Positions 42,777-55,300 of a stretch of 64,000 bases of DNA are shown in pieces. The notes under the pieces are model-generated. The model did no database searches, had not been told where the DNA came from, and saw only the letters and a list, made by a program, of their open reading frames with translations. Source of the DNA: UKL13-3 sp964392775 (GTDB lineage: Bacteria > Bacteroidota > Bacteroidia > UKL13-3); NCBI GenBank assembly GCA_964392775.1, contig CAYMRD010000014.1:1-64000 (forward strand), in the 5' to 3' direction. Every line of letters begins with the position of its first letter. Position 1 is the first letter of the stretch. A program made the position numbers and the translations under genes.

Positions 42777-45644
42777 ATGCAACTGAACGCAAGCTATCAA
42801 GACGAATTTATCAAACGTCACATTTCTCCAATCGAGAACGATACGGAGAGTATGCTCAAAACCATTGGTGTTTCGAGTGTGGACCAACTGATTGATGAGA
42901 CCATTCCGGCTCATATCAGGCTAAAGCAGCGCATGCAATTGCCTGAGCCGATGACTGAGGTTGAATTGTTAACCATGCTGAGCGAGGTTGCGGGTAAAAA
43001 TAAACTCTATAAAAACTTTATCGGACAAGGGTACTACGGAACCCATACACCGCTGGTGATCCTGCGTAATATTTTGGAAAATCCGGGATGGTATACAGCG
43101 TATACGCCTTATCAGGCCGAGATTGCCCAGGGGCGTTTAGAGGCTTTGCTCAACTATCAAACCATGATTATGGATTTGACGGGAATGGAAATTGCCAACG
43201 CCAGTTTGCTGGATGAAGCAACTGCTGCTGCCGAAGCGATGCACATGTTGCACTCGGAAGCTAAAAACGATAAAGCAACCAAGTTTTTTGTTTCGGAATT
43301 GTGTTTCCCACAAACCATTGATGTGTTGAGAACCCGTACCGCTCCTTTGGGAGTAGAACTGGTGATTGGCGATCACAAAACGGTGACCTTTGATGATACC
43401 TATTTTGGTGCGTTGATTCAATATCCCGCAGGTGATGGTGAGGTGTATGATTACAGCGCGTTTATGGCCAATGCCAACGAACATAAAGTATTGGTAGCTG
43501 TTGCTGCCGATTTGTTATCGTTGACCATGTTGACACCTCCGGGTGAGTGGGGCGCTGATGTAGTAGTAGGTTCGGCTCAGCGTATGGGTGTGCCTATGGG
43601 TTACGGTGGACCACATGCCGGATACTTTGCAACCAAAGATGTTTACAAACGTCAGATGCCGGGCCGTTTAATTGGTGTATCGGTGGATAGCCAGGGAAAC
43701 AGCGCTTTGCGTATGGCCTTGCAAACCCGCGAGCAACATATCAAACGTGAAAAAGCAACTTCTAATATTTGTACCGCTCAGGTATTGCTTTCAATCATGG
43801 CAAGCATGTATGGCGTTTACCATGGTCCGAAAGGATTGCGTGGAATCGCTTCGCGTGTGCATGGTTTAACCAAACAATTAGCTGATGCATTGACATCAGG
43901 CGGATTGAAGGTGACAAGCAACAATTATTTTGATACACTAAGCATTGAAGTGAATGATGCTACTGCCATGCAGGTTGCCTGCGAACAGGCAGAAATCAAT
44001 ATCAATAAAGTTTCCAATACTGTTATCCGTGTTTCGATAGATGAAACTCATACACCTGCCGATATCAATTTGCTGGTGCAGGTATTGACAGGTAAAGCGG
44101 TTAAAACAGAAACCGGTTCATACCAGTTGAACTGGCCTGCTTCATTGATCCGTAAATCGGATTATATGACACATCCGGTGTTTAATACACACCACAGTGA
44201 GCATGAGATGTTGCGTTATATCAAATCACTGGAAGCAAAAGACCTTTCGCTTTGCCACTCGATGATTGCTTTGGGTAGCTGTACCATGAAGCTGAATGCA
44301 ACTGCCGAAATGATTCCGGTAACCATGCCGGGCTTTGGTTTATTGCATCCGTTTATTCCGCGCAACCAAGCAATCGGATACACTCAAATCTTTAATGAAC
44401 TTTCGGATTACTTGCAACAAATTACAGGTTTCGCAGGCATGAGCTTGCAGCCTAACTCTGGTGCATCAGGTGAGTATGCAGGTTTGATGGTGATTCGCGA
44501 ATACCTGAAATCAACCGGGCAGGGACACCGTAATATCGCGTTGATTCCTTCATCCGCTCACGGAACAAACCCTGCAAGTGCGGCTATGGCCGGAATGAAA
44601 GTAGTGGTTACAAAAACACTTGAGAATGGTTATGTTGATATTGATGATTTGAGAGCCAAAGCCGAAGAGCATAAAGATAATCTGGCTTGTTTGATGATCA
44701 CGTATCCGTCAACCTACGGAATTTTTGAAGAAAGAATTACCGAAGTATGTGAGCTGATTCACCAAAACGGTGGACAGGTTTATATGGATGGCGCTAACAT
44801 GAACGCTCAGGTTGGATTGACCAGTCCGGCTAATATCGGAGCGGATGTTTGCCATTTGAACTTGCATAAAACGTTCTGTATTCCACACGGTGGAGGAGGT
44901 CCCGGAATGGGCCCTATCGGTGTGGCTAAACATTTGGTTCCGTTTTTACCGGGTCACTCGGTAGTGGATATGCAGGGTGGCAATCAATCAATGACGGCCG
45001 TAAGTGCAGCGCCTTGGGGTAGCGCATCAATCTTGTTGATTTCTTATGCGTATATCCGCATGATGGGAACAGAAGGGTTGGAGCAGGCAACCAAGTATGC
45101 AATCTTAAATGCCAACTATATCAAAGCCCGTTTGGAAAAACATTACCAGATTTTGTTTAGTGGAAGCAAAGGCCGTTGTGCGCACGAAATGATTTTGGAT
45201 ACCCGCGTATTCAAAGGAGCAACAGGAGTGGAAGCCGAAGATATCGCCAAACGTTTGATGGATTATGGATTCCACGCGCCAACCATGAGTTTTCCGGTGG
45301 CAGGTACCATTATGATTGAGCCAACCGAAAGCGAACCGAAAGCGGAACTGGACCGTTTCTGTGATGCCATGATTGCAATCAGAAATGAAGTAACGGCTAT
45401 TGAAAACGGAACGGCTGATAAAGCAGATAATGTATTGAAAAATGCTCCGCATACAGCAGGTATGGTAACTGCTGATGAATGGAGTCATGCGTACAGCCGT
45501 CAGGAAGCAGCGTTTCCGCTGCCTTATGTTCGTGCCAATAAATTCTGGCCAACGGTAGGTCGTGTAAACAATACGCATGGCGACCGTAACCTGGTTTGTT
45601 CGTGCCTGCCGGTTGAGGCGTATGCCGAACAAGCTTCGAGTTAA
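42777..45644 (+). CDS. gcvP: Glycine dehydrogenase (decarboxylating), P-protein
   Basis: 955 residues, the single-chain form with both halves. The PLP-binding lysine is Lys698 in HLNLHKTFCIPHGGGGPGMG, with SSAHGTNPASAAMAGMK upstream and QRMGVPMGYGGPHAGYF in the first half. It decarboxylates glycine and passes an aminomethyl group to H-protein in the glycine cleavage system. No gcvT or gcvH lies in the window. It ends before two terminator hairpins. Confidence 0.97.
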   Translation: MQLNASYQDEFIKRHISPIENDTESMLKTIGVSSVDQLIDETIPAHIRLKQRMQLPEPMTEVELLTMLSEVAGKNKLYKNFIGQGYYGTHTPLVILRNILENPGWYTAYTPYQAEIAQGRLEALLNYQTMIMDLTGMEIANASLLDEATAAAEAMHMLHSEAKNDKATKFFVSELCFPQTIDVLRTRTAPLGVELVIGDHKTVTFDDTYFGALIQYPAGDGEVYDYSAFMANANEHKVLVAVAADLLSLTMLTPPGEWGADVVVGSAQRMGVPMGYGGPHAGYFATKDVYKRQMPGRLIGVSVDSQGNSALRMALQTREQHIKREKATSNICTAQVLLSIMASMYGVYHGPKGLRGIASRVHGLTKQLADALTSGGLKVTSNNYFDTLSIEVNDATAMQVACEQAEININKVSNTVIRVSIDETHTPADINLLVQVLTGKAVKTETGSYQLNWPASLIRKSDYMTHPVFNTHHSEHEMLRYIKSLEAKDLSLCHSMIALGSCTMKLNATAEMIPVTMPGFGLLHPFIPRNQAIGYTQIFNELSDYLQQITGFAGMSLQPNSGASGEYAGLMVIREYLKSTGQGHRNIALIPSSAHGTNPASAAMAGMKVVVTKTLENGYVDIDDLRAKAEEHKDNLACLMITYPSTYGIFEERITEVCELIHQNGGQVYMDGANMNAQVGLTSPANIGADVCHLNLHKTFCIPHGGGGPGMGPIGVAKHLVPFLPGHSVVDMQGGNQSMTAVSAAPWGSASILLISYAYIRMMGTEGLEQATKYAILNANYIKARLEKHYQILFSGSKGRCAHEMILDTRVFKGATGVEAEDIAKRLMDYGFHAPTMSFPVAGTIMIEPTESEPKAELDRFCDAMIAIRNEVTAIENGTADKADNVLKNAPHTAGMVTADEWSHAYSRQEAAFPLPYVRANKFWPTVGRVNNTHGDRNLVCSCLPVEAYAEQASS

Positions 45645-45737
45645 TGCATAATGGGTAATTAAGAATAAAGAGTTAAGAGTTAAGAATGTCCTGTCGCGAG
45701 GAATCGTCACGGAGATTCACAGATTATTGATGTAAGA

Positions 45738-45766
45738 AAAGCGGAGTGTGTACTTCGCTTTTTTTA
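45738..45766 (+). terminator. gcvP terminator
   Basis: AAAGCGGAGT and ACTTCGCTTT form a 10-bp stem (one G-T pair) with a GTGT loop, followed by TTTTT. Confidence 0.85.
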
Positions 45767-45786
45767 TGCGATAATAAAAAGTTTTG

Positions 45787-45823
45787 AAAATGCCACCTTT
45801 AATTACCCGAAGGTGGCATTTTT
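45787..45823. terminator. Second hairpin with T run downstream of gcvP
   Basis: AAAATGCCACCTT faces AAGGTGGCATTTTT. It is symmetric enough to terminate in both directions. It lies 21 nt after the first hairpin. Confidence 0.7.
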
Positions 45824-45994
45824 GGTTCCAAACCGGCAGGTTTTGTCCTCAGAGGTTGATTGTTTCAGGTTTGTTTTGTGTATAAGTTTGTTTTATAAGG
45901 TTCTTATTTATAGTGGATAGTGTTTTAGGGGTACACTTAAACTAAAAGTTTATTTTGTTAATAGTGTGGTAAAGTATACATTGGTATTCCCTTT

Positions 45995-46159
45995 ATGCTT
46001 ATGAAAGAACATCAAAAAGACAAAAAGATGAATCATGTTTTACTCAAAATGACTTCCGGGCTTAAGCCATATACCCCCCACATTTTAGCAACCTGCAAGC
46101 CTTTGCTCGCAATGCTTATATATTCACTTCTGCATTTTTCTCCAATCTGCATTATTTGA
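45995..46159 (+). CDS. Short hydrophobic ORF upstream of the giant gene
   Basis: 54 codons: MLMKEHQKDKKMNHV, then LLKMTSGLKPYTP and a hydrophobic stretch ending LLHFSPICII. The basic N-terminus plus hydrophobic end has the shape of a signal peptide and recalls the start of the giant protein (LWKLTQVRAPKWTIAVLL). The stop lies 3 nt before the MITE-like repeat, so it may be a truncated relic of a surface-protein gene cut by the insertion. It may also be random. Confidence 0.3.
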   Translation: MLMKEHQKDKKMNHVLLKMTSGLKPYTPHILATCKPLLAMLIYSLLHFSPICII

Positions 46160-46161
46160 TA

Positions 46162-46293
46162 TGGGTATCCGAATATTGTCAATATCCTCCGCACTTCCTG
46201 ACTCTAAAGGATACAGCCCACTTGCTTGCTATGAGTGGACACCCTTTATGATTAGGGTGCGCGGAGGGCCGGGTTGACACTTTCCGATAGTCA
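46162..46293 (+). repeat. MITE-like palindromic repeat, copy C (diverged)
   Basis: Left end TATCCGAATATTGTCAA and right end TTGACACTTTCCGATAGTCA preserve the terminal inverted repeats; the inside is diverged from copy B but keeps TGACTCTAAAGGATA and GCGGAGGGCC. It ends 42 nt before the giant gene start and may affect its promoter. Confidence 0.75.
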
Positions 46294-46335
46294 GTTTACT
46301 TTGAATCTAAAACTTAAAACAATTACCCAATAAAT

Positions 46336-49300
46336 ATGAACCCAACAACTACAACCCAAACAAGGAGGAGCATGCGAAGCAGCCTATGGAAGCTGACTCA
46401 GGTCCGTGCCCCCAAATGGACAATAGCGGTATTGCTATTGTTTTTGATGACCCGCACCTTTGCACAGGTGGACGTAACAGCCAGCGGAGGAACTATTCCT
46501 TCAGCCAGTTACTTAACTTTAAAAGAAGCTTTTGATTCAATTAATTCAGGAGCGCATCAGGGAGTGATTACAATTGGCATTTCCGCCAATACGAGCGAGG
46601 CGGCTTCTGCCGTATTAAATGAGAGTGGCGGAACAGCCAGTTACTCCGCCATTACAATCAGTCCCACAGGTGGGGGAGCCCGCACCATTACAGGAGCCAT
46701 TACTGACGGCCCTCTGGTTGATTTAAACGGAGCAGATAATGTTACGATTGATGGTTTAAACACCGGTGGTAATTCACTCACGATTTCCAATACAGGAGTC
46801 GGAGCAACTGCCAGTACAATAAGATTTATTGCTGATGCCTCAACTAATGTTGTAAACAATACTACGGTTACAGGCTCAACAACAGGTTTGGGCGTTGTGT
46901 TTTTTAGTACAGGAACAGTAACAGGAAACTATGGAAATAAAATCTCCAACTGTAATATTACAGCAGCGGGATCGAACTATCCGCTTAATGGAGTTTATTC
47001 ATTAGGTACAAGTGATTTGATTGATAATAGCAATGATTCATTAGATAATAACAATATCTCTGATTATTACAGTGCGGCATCTGCAACATCCGGAATACAA
47101 TTAGTTGCAACAAATGCAGGAAATTCGGAATGGGTGATTACCAATAACAAATTATTTCAGTCGGAAACAAGACTTTACACAACAGCCAATATCCACAATG
47201 GTATTAATATTGGTAGTGGTTCGGGATATACGATAACGGGAAACACAATCGGGTTTGCAAATGCATCGGGAACCGGTACAACCAATTTGGTGGGAAGCAG
47301 TGCGATACCTGCCGGATTTCCGGCTTTATATTCGGTGGCAGGAACGCCAAATGCAACAAGATATATTGCAATTAATTGCGCGTTTACAGCCGGTGGCGCA
47401 GTATCGTCTGTTCAAAACAATACCATCGGAGGATTTGCCTTGTATACATCAAGCAACGCTAGTACATTCAATGGTATATGGTGCGGTATCAATATTACTT
47501 CAGGGAATGCCGATATAGGCACAACCTCAGGGAATACAATCGGTTCTACTTCGGATCGTGGTTCAATTTATACAGCATGTACAGTTACCGGAGGAGCCGT
47601 GGTGGGTATTTATGCAACATCGGGCAATACGGTTAATATCCAAAACAACTCAATTGGAGGTATTAACGCATCAGGAACCATACCAACTACAGCGGGAGGA
47701 TTTGTAGGTATTGATGTAGCGGGAGCAGGAGATTTTTCAATAAAGTATAATACACTTGGTAATGAATTGGACAGTAATATCCGTATAGGTTATTTTACGG
47801 ACGGAGGGCTGTCAAACACGGGATTAGCAACATCTACAACAGGAACGGCAGCACTGATGGGTATCAGAAGTGCTGCTACCGGCAATACCCTTAGCATCAT
47901 CAGCAATACATTTAGAGGCATGCAGGTTTCCAGCACTCTTGCAACAGTTACAGGTATAAACTCTTTGGGGGCAATGACAGGAACAGACCCTTCTGTAAGC
48001 ATAGATACCAACAGTTTGGGTACATCTGCTCAGAATTGGGTTATATATGTATTTCCAAACGGAGGAGTTTTGACCGGAATTGCGCTGTCAAATACGGTAG
48101 CCACAACCCATACCATCCGGGCAAATGATATCAGAGGAATTACTTATTCTGTTAGTGGGACCGGTGGTCATACTTATATTAATTTAACGGGTGCAACGGC
48201 TGCTGATAATGTTTCAACCATTAGTAATAACACATTTACCAATTTAAGTGTAGGCTCATCGGGAGCAATAACATTCATCTCACATAATTATGCAATAGCT
48301 GCAACCGGAACCTTAACCATTGATGGCAACGCCATTGTTACGGCTTTTAACAGAACAGTTGTATCGGGCAGCGCAGTAATAATATCAAACACCTTCACAG
48401 CTTCTGTCGCAGGCGCTACCTGTATCTATACAAATAATAATTTCTCTGATATTACACTTTTCGGAGGAGCCGGAGCCCTTACAGGTTTTAGTGGTTCGGG
48501 TGCCGTAGCCAGAACGGTTACGGGCAATGTGTTCAGTAACTGGAACCACCAGGGCACAGGGACTGTTATTGGGGTGAATTTAACCGCTTGGGGAGCCGGT
48601 ATTTCAGATGTTTCAAACAATACTGTTCAGGATATAACAGGAGGCAGTGCAATATCAGCTTTTGTATTGGGTGCTAGCGGAACCGGGACATCTTTAACCG
48701 CATCGTTAAATCAGGTATATAATATCAATGGAACAGGAGCATCAGGTAACCTAACGGGTATTTCCATAGGGAATATCGCCACAACTATGAATGTTCATAA
48801 TAACAGTATCAGAGTGCTCAAAGCCAATGGCGCATCTGCTACCGCTGTGGGAATGGTAGTTACAGGTGCTACCAATACCGGATTTATCACTAATGTGTGG
48901 CAAAATGCTGTCGATAGTTTAATCGGATCGGGAGCAACCGCTCCAACAGTGTGGGGAATTCAGGTAAATGGAGGAGCAGATGTTCGTATATACAGGAATA
49001 AGATACATACACTCTCTGCTACCGCTGCTGTTGCAAATTTTGCAGTAACCGGGCTGGTATTTACGGGAGCTACAACGATAACGGCATATAATAACCTTAT
49101 CGGCAATTTAACAGCTCCTGCAGGAAACGGGCCAGATATTATAAGGGGTATTGATATCAGATCAATAGGAGTAGGCAGAACCTATAATATATACAACAAT
49201 ACGGTTTATATAAACGCATCTTCAACCGGATTAAATTTTGGAACGACAGGCATATTTCACGGTAGCCATATAGATCCCACCAACGGAACGCTTAATTTGC

Positions 49301-52300
49301 GGAACAATATAATTGTAAATACCTCAACGGCTAATGGTACCGGATTTACAGTTGCCTTTAGAAGAAGTGCAGGAGTAGCAAACCAGCTCAATAATTATGG
49401 AAGCGCATCCAATAATAATTTGTTTTATGCCGGTACTCCGGGTGCAAGTAATTTGATATACTTTGACGGGGTTTCATCGGCAGAAACCATTGGTGATTAT
49501 AAGGGTGGAGCATTTACAGCCGGTACCATTGCTCCGAGAGATGCAAGTTCGGTTTCAGAATCAGTTACCTTTTTGAGCACAGATCCTGAGTCTCCAAATT
49601 TCCTGCATGTAGACGGATCTATTGCATCACAGACAGAAAGTGGTGGAGAAGAGATTGACGTTGTTGCAGATGACTATGACGGAGATGCAAGAGGACCTTA
49701 CCCGTTAACCGGAGAGGTAAACGGAGGCGGAATTGCTCCTGATATCGGAGCCGATGAGTTTGATGGTAAGTTTTTGGATTTGAATGCCCCTGTTATCAGT
49801 TATTCGGCTTTGTCTGATACAACGGTATCAGCCTCCCGGGTATTAATCGCCACGATTACAGATTTGAGCAAGGTGGACTCTACTGCGAATAAGCCAAGAG
49901 TGTATTTTAAAAAATCAACAAATGCCGATGCGTTTGGCACCAACGATAATACTTTTAACGGATGGAAATGGGTAGAGGCAACCAATACAGGAAGTCCGTT
50001 CTCATTTACAATGGATTATACGCTGCTTACCGGTGGTGGTGTTTCTGCGGGTACTGTCATTCAGTATTTTGTAGCAGCTCAGGATTTGGTATCGCCAACT
50101 CCTAATGTTGGAGCAAGCCCTGCAGCAGGGTTTGAGGGAACATCTGTTTCGGCTGTTTTAAGTGCGCCAACCACACCTGGTCAATTTGCTGTATACGGTT
50201 CGTGGTCGGGTGATTACACCATTGGAGGTACCGCAATGGGGCCTGATTCGATAAACGGTTATGTGACCCTTTCGGAAGCATTTGCTGATACCAAAGTTGG
50301 GGTTGTTCGCTCAATATATATTACAGATGGAGGAGACGGATACAGTTCAACTCCAACAGTGCAATTTACAGGAGGAGGGGGATCGGGAGCTGCGGCAACT
50401 GCAACTATCACAGGAGGCGTTGTTACGCAAATTAAAATGACAAACTATGGAACAGGATATACATCTGCTCCAACAATTGATTTTATCGGAGGAACGCCAG
50501 TAACCCCGGCAACTGCAACCGCGAATCTTTCAACAAGCAGAGCATTATCGTCTGCAACTGTTTTAGAGTTCGGGGCCGGTTATAATCCGGATTTAGAGGA
50601 TGGGTTTCCAATTAACGTTATTGCTATTACAAATGCATCTTCAGACAATACTCTAACCATAAGACCGGCACTTGGAGTAACCACCACTATTACAGGTTCA
50701 AGCGCAAGCCCGTTGATTAACTTAGATGGGGCCAATTATGTGATTATTGATGGCAGAGCAGGAGGAACAGGAAGTACAAATGCGCTCACAATAGAGAATA
50801 CGTCTACTGCTGCTACGGCAAGTACAATTCGATTCATCAATGAGGCTTCAAATGATACCATTAAGTATTGTGACATAAAAGGAGCAAGTACAACAAATAG
50901 TACCGGAACGGTTGTGTTTGGTACAACTACCGGAAGCAACGGAAATGATAACAATGTACTTGACTATTGTAATATTTATGATGCTTCAACCGGAACCCCG
51001 CAACATGCCATTAATGCAGTCGGTTCAACCACCAATGCTGCTACCTTTAATGACAACTGTACGGTTTCTAACTGTAATATTTATAATTTCTTTACAACAG
51101 CAGGCGGGGGTAGCCGGGGGCTGAATATTGGTGTTGGAAATAGTGGCTGGACGGTAACCGGAAACAGTTTCTATCAAACTGCCACCCGTTCAGGTTCTAC
51201 TTCCGTTGTACAGTTTCTATCGGCTACTCCTTCTAACAATACAGTCGGTTTTACCATTACAAATAATTATTTCGGTGGAACAGAACCTCATGCAGAAGGA
51301 GGTATGTGTACATTTACCGCTGGATCTGCTGCTTCAGAGTTAAGAAGCATCATTTTTGTTACAGCAGCAGCTGTTCCTAATAGTTTTCAGGGGAATGTTT
51401 TTAAGAATATTTCATTTAGTTCAGCGTATGCTGGCGGAAATGCTCAATGCCTTCTTCAAACAAATGTAGCCAATATGAATATTGGTACAGAATCACCTAA
51501 TTATTTTGGGGACAGTACCGATGCCGGATCAATTACTGTTTCTGTTAATGGTGCTAATTTTAGTGCCATGGTAGTTGGGTTTGGAGGAGCAGGTACCTTC
51601 AATATTCAAAATAATATTATCTCAGGAATCACAATGACGGGTGCAACCGGAGCTTGCCGCGGAATTTCGGTTGGGAATGCCGGAAATTTTGCCTTAACCG
51701 CAACCATTAGTGGAAACCAAATTGGGTCAATAACCAATTCCGTTGGTTTAACCTCCAATACAAATGGTGCAGTACAGGGAATATTTTACAATGCAAATAG
51801 CAGTACCGCTTTGCAAACCATTACCAATAACAGAATTACAAATTTAACTTCAACCGGTGGTGGCTCGGCAAATACGGTCATCGGAATCAGTTGTACGACT
51901 ACTACTTGTAGTTATAACATCAGTGGAAATTCTATATCTAATTTATCAACCAACTCTACTGCTACCGCAAATACTGTGATTGGTATTCATTATGCTGCTA
52001 CAGCAGCAGGAGCCACGGTTTCTCAAAATAAAATTTATAATTTATCGAGTACCGCAACTTCTGCCGCCAGTCAGGTAATGGGAATCCTGTATGCCGGACC
52101 CACCACGGGTTCCAATATCATCTCGAAAAACAGAATATACGCCTGTAGTTTTGCTTCTGGCTTAGCAACGGCTAATTTGTATGGTTTGCGCCAGACAGCA
52201 GGATCTAACACCACGGTACACAATAATGAGATATCATTGGGAGCAGATGCAAATAATTCATTTATTGCCAATGGAATCATTTATGGAATTTATGAACAAA

Positions 52301-55300
52301 CCGGAGCTAACAGGTATTATTACAATTCAGTTCGTTTAGTAGGTTCGGATGTAGCCAATACAGCAGCTTCTTATGCTTTCTATACTGCACTAACAGGCGG
52401 TACGCGTGAATACATAAACAACTCATTCTCAAATGAGCGTTCTTATGCTGTTGCATCTTCAAGCCAAACGATTAAAAACATTGCCGCATATTATGCAGGC
52501 GTACCTTCAGCAGGAGCGTTGAGTGGAGCAACCATAAATAACAATTTGTATTATGCTCCCGGTACAGATGGGGTTTTGATTGTAAATAATACAAATGTTA
52601 ACTATTTAACCCTGCCAGAGTGGACTGCAGTAGCAACTGCCCATGATGCCAATAGTGTATCTGCTGATCCTATGTACAATTCGTATACCTCATTATTGCC
52701 ATTTGATTCTACAGGATTAATGCAGGGTGCTACGGTGTCTGTTACGGATGATATTGACGGAACTCTGCGTACTCTTCCTCTTATGGGTGCTTATGAAACA
52801 ACCGGAGACATATCGGCACCAATGATTGCCAGTGATAAACTGACCAATACAACTTTATTGACCAACAGGTCAGTGTCCATAGCTATTTCAGACCATAGCA
52901 GCGTTGATACAACTGCCAATGCGCCTCGTGTGTATTATAAAAAATCAACCGATGACAATGTGTTTGGAGGCAATACTTCCGCAGACAACGGTTGGAAATG
53001 GGTAGCCACAACGAGCACCAGTTCTCCGTTCTCGTTTACCATTGATTATAGCATCTTAACCGGTGGCAGCGTTGTTTCCGGAGATGTTATTCAATATTTT
53101 GTGGTGGCTCAGGATTTGGCCGGCACACCTCATGTTGGTGCTTCTACACCGGTAGGGTTTGCGGGTACTTCTGTAAGTGTTATAAGTGCTGCCCCAACAT
53201 CGCCTAATTCTTATACTATTCTTCCAATACTTTCATCTCCTCTCAATGTAGGAACAGGTGAAACCTATACTTCCCTCACAGGAAACGGAGGTTTATTTGA
53301 GGCCATCAATGGAGCGGCTTTAGGTGGAAATACGGTTGTTAATATTACTTCCGATTTAACAGAAACGGGTGTACATCAGTTAAACCCAACGGGACTTGCA
53401 GGTTTTACATTAACCATTCAGCCTGTTGAAGATGAGGTTAAAGTAATTAGCGGGGCTAATTTAGGAGCTGCTATGGTAAGGTTATATGGAGTATCAGGTA
53501 TTACCATTGACGGCAGATTTGCCGGTAGTGGTAGGTATCTGCGCTTTGTAAATACAAATACTGCTACAGGAAGCGGAACGGCTGTGATTGGGATTGATAA
53601 CTCGGCAAGTGATATCACCCTTCGCAATTGTGTGATTGAAAGCAATTCATCGTCAACAGGAACGGGTAACGTTTTGGTGGGAAATGCTTCAAATATTACA
53701 TTGCTGCAAAATACCTTGCGAAATGCAGTGGGAACTCCCGGCACAGCAGGTGTACCTCATAGTTTGCTGAGATTTAATTCATCAAGTGCAACACGTATTT
53801 TTATTGGAAGCACAGATCCTGCCGATTCAAATAGTTTTGTCAATTTCACTGCCAGTGCAATTGTTGCTAATAATTTAGCCGTTGGAGACTCAGTGATTGT
53901 TTTGAATAATAATTTTTATCAAACAGGAGCACGCACAGGTACTCTGGTGAATATTGCGCTTGGTGGCGGTAACGGACATAATATCAGTAATAACCACTTC
54001 TTCCAGCAAAGCGGAGCAATAACCGGTACATATTCGGCTATTAATATTACAACAACTTCAGGTAGCGGTCATACCATTAGTGGAAATACCATTGGTGGTA
54101 GTGATACTGAAATGGCAGGTGCAAGCTTATCGGCACAAGCCGGATCAAATATCATTACACTGACTGCTGCTGCAGGTGGATCTCTTAGCACCATTCAGTC
54201 AAACCAAATCGGAAACATCTCTATTGCCGGTGGATCAGTTGCCAGTAAAATGCTGAATATGACTGCCGGAAACGTAATGGTAAGCTCTAATACCATAGGA
54301 GGTACTCTTATAGCTCCTCAAACGATAACCGTTGCCAATAATGATATTCATGCAATGTCTTATTCAGGAGTCAACAGTATTACGATTGATAACAATCTGA
54401 TTGGTAATATGGATCATACCACAGTCGCTGCTGCAGCAACAGTTGGGATTATTGTTACAGGTGGTACGCCTAAAATTACAAACAATACGATTCATGATAT
54501 ATCAACCACAAGTACCGGATCAGGATCCTTCGTTTTTGGAGGAGGAAATGCTCAGTGGACTTACGGTATTGGTGTTGGTAATAGCACCACTCCAATTCTC
54601 GATACAATTGCCAATAATACGATTTACAATATCAGCCGAAACAATGTGTTAAGTGGAACATACAACATGGCGGGTATTGCGATTCAAAATGCCACCGCTG
54701 GTTCTTTAATTCAGGCAAACCGTGTGTACGGTTTTTCAAATGCAACTGTTGGTTCGGCCAGTATGTGGGGTATTTATGCACACTCCGGTTCTGCAAGCTA
54801 TGTTAACAATCAAATTAGCTTTCCTTCACCTGCTTCCGGTGCTGTTATGACACTGCTGGTTAGAGGAATAGAGGTTAATGCACCAGCAAGCACAACCAAT
54901 AGCTTTTATTATAACTCGGTAAGCATTGGCGGGTCAATGACCAGTGCGCTTAGTACCTATGCATTTTTCCGTAACGGAACAGGCAGCAATACGCTGGCAG
55001 TAAGCAATAATATTTTCTACAACAGGGTAACAGGACTGGGAAATCATTATGCCATAGGTTCAAATTCGGCTAACGTAACAGGATTTACCAATACCAACAA
55101 CTTGTTTGTTGATAGCTTGCCAACCGCTAAAATTGCAATGATTCCAATCTCAAATCCGGTTTCATTGGATACTTGGAATACAGAAACCGGTGGATCAGCT
55201 AATCTTGCAGATTCAACCAAATTGCTAACAGTGGCTGATTTGTTCCCGAATGCTTCAACCGGAGATTTGTCTACCACTCATTGCCGTGTATCAAATGCGG

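Noticed and set aside
45105..45710. 201-residue minus-strand ORF over the end of gcvP
   Set aside because: Lies opposite a strongly conserved coding region; composition reads as a shadow.
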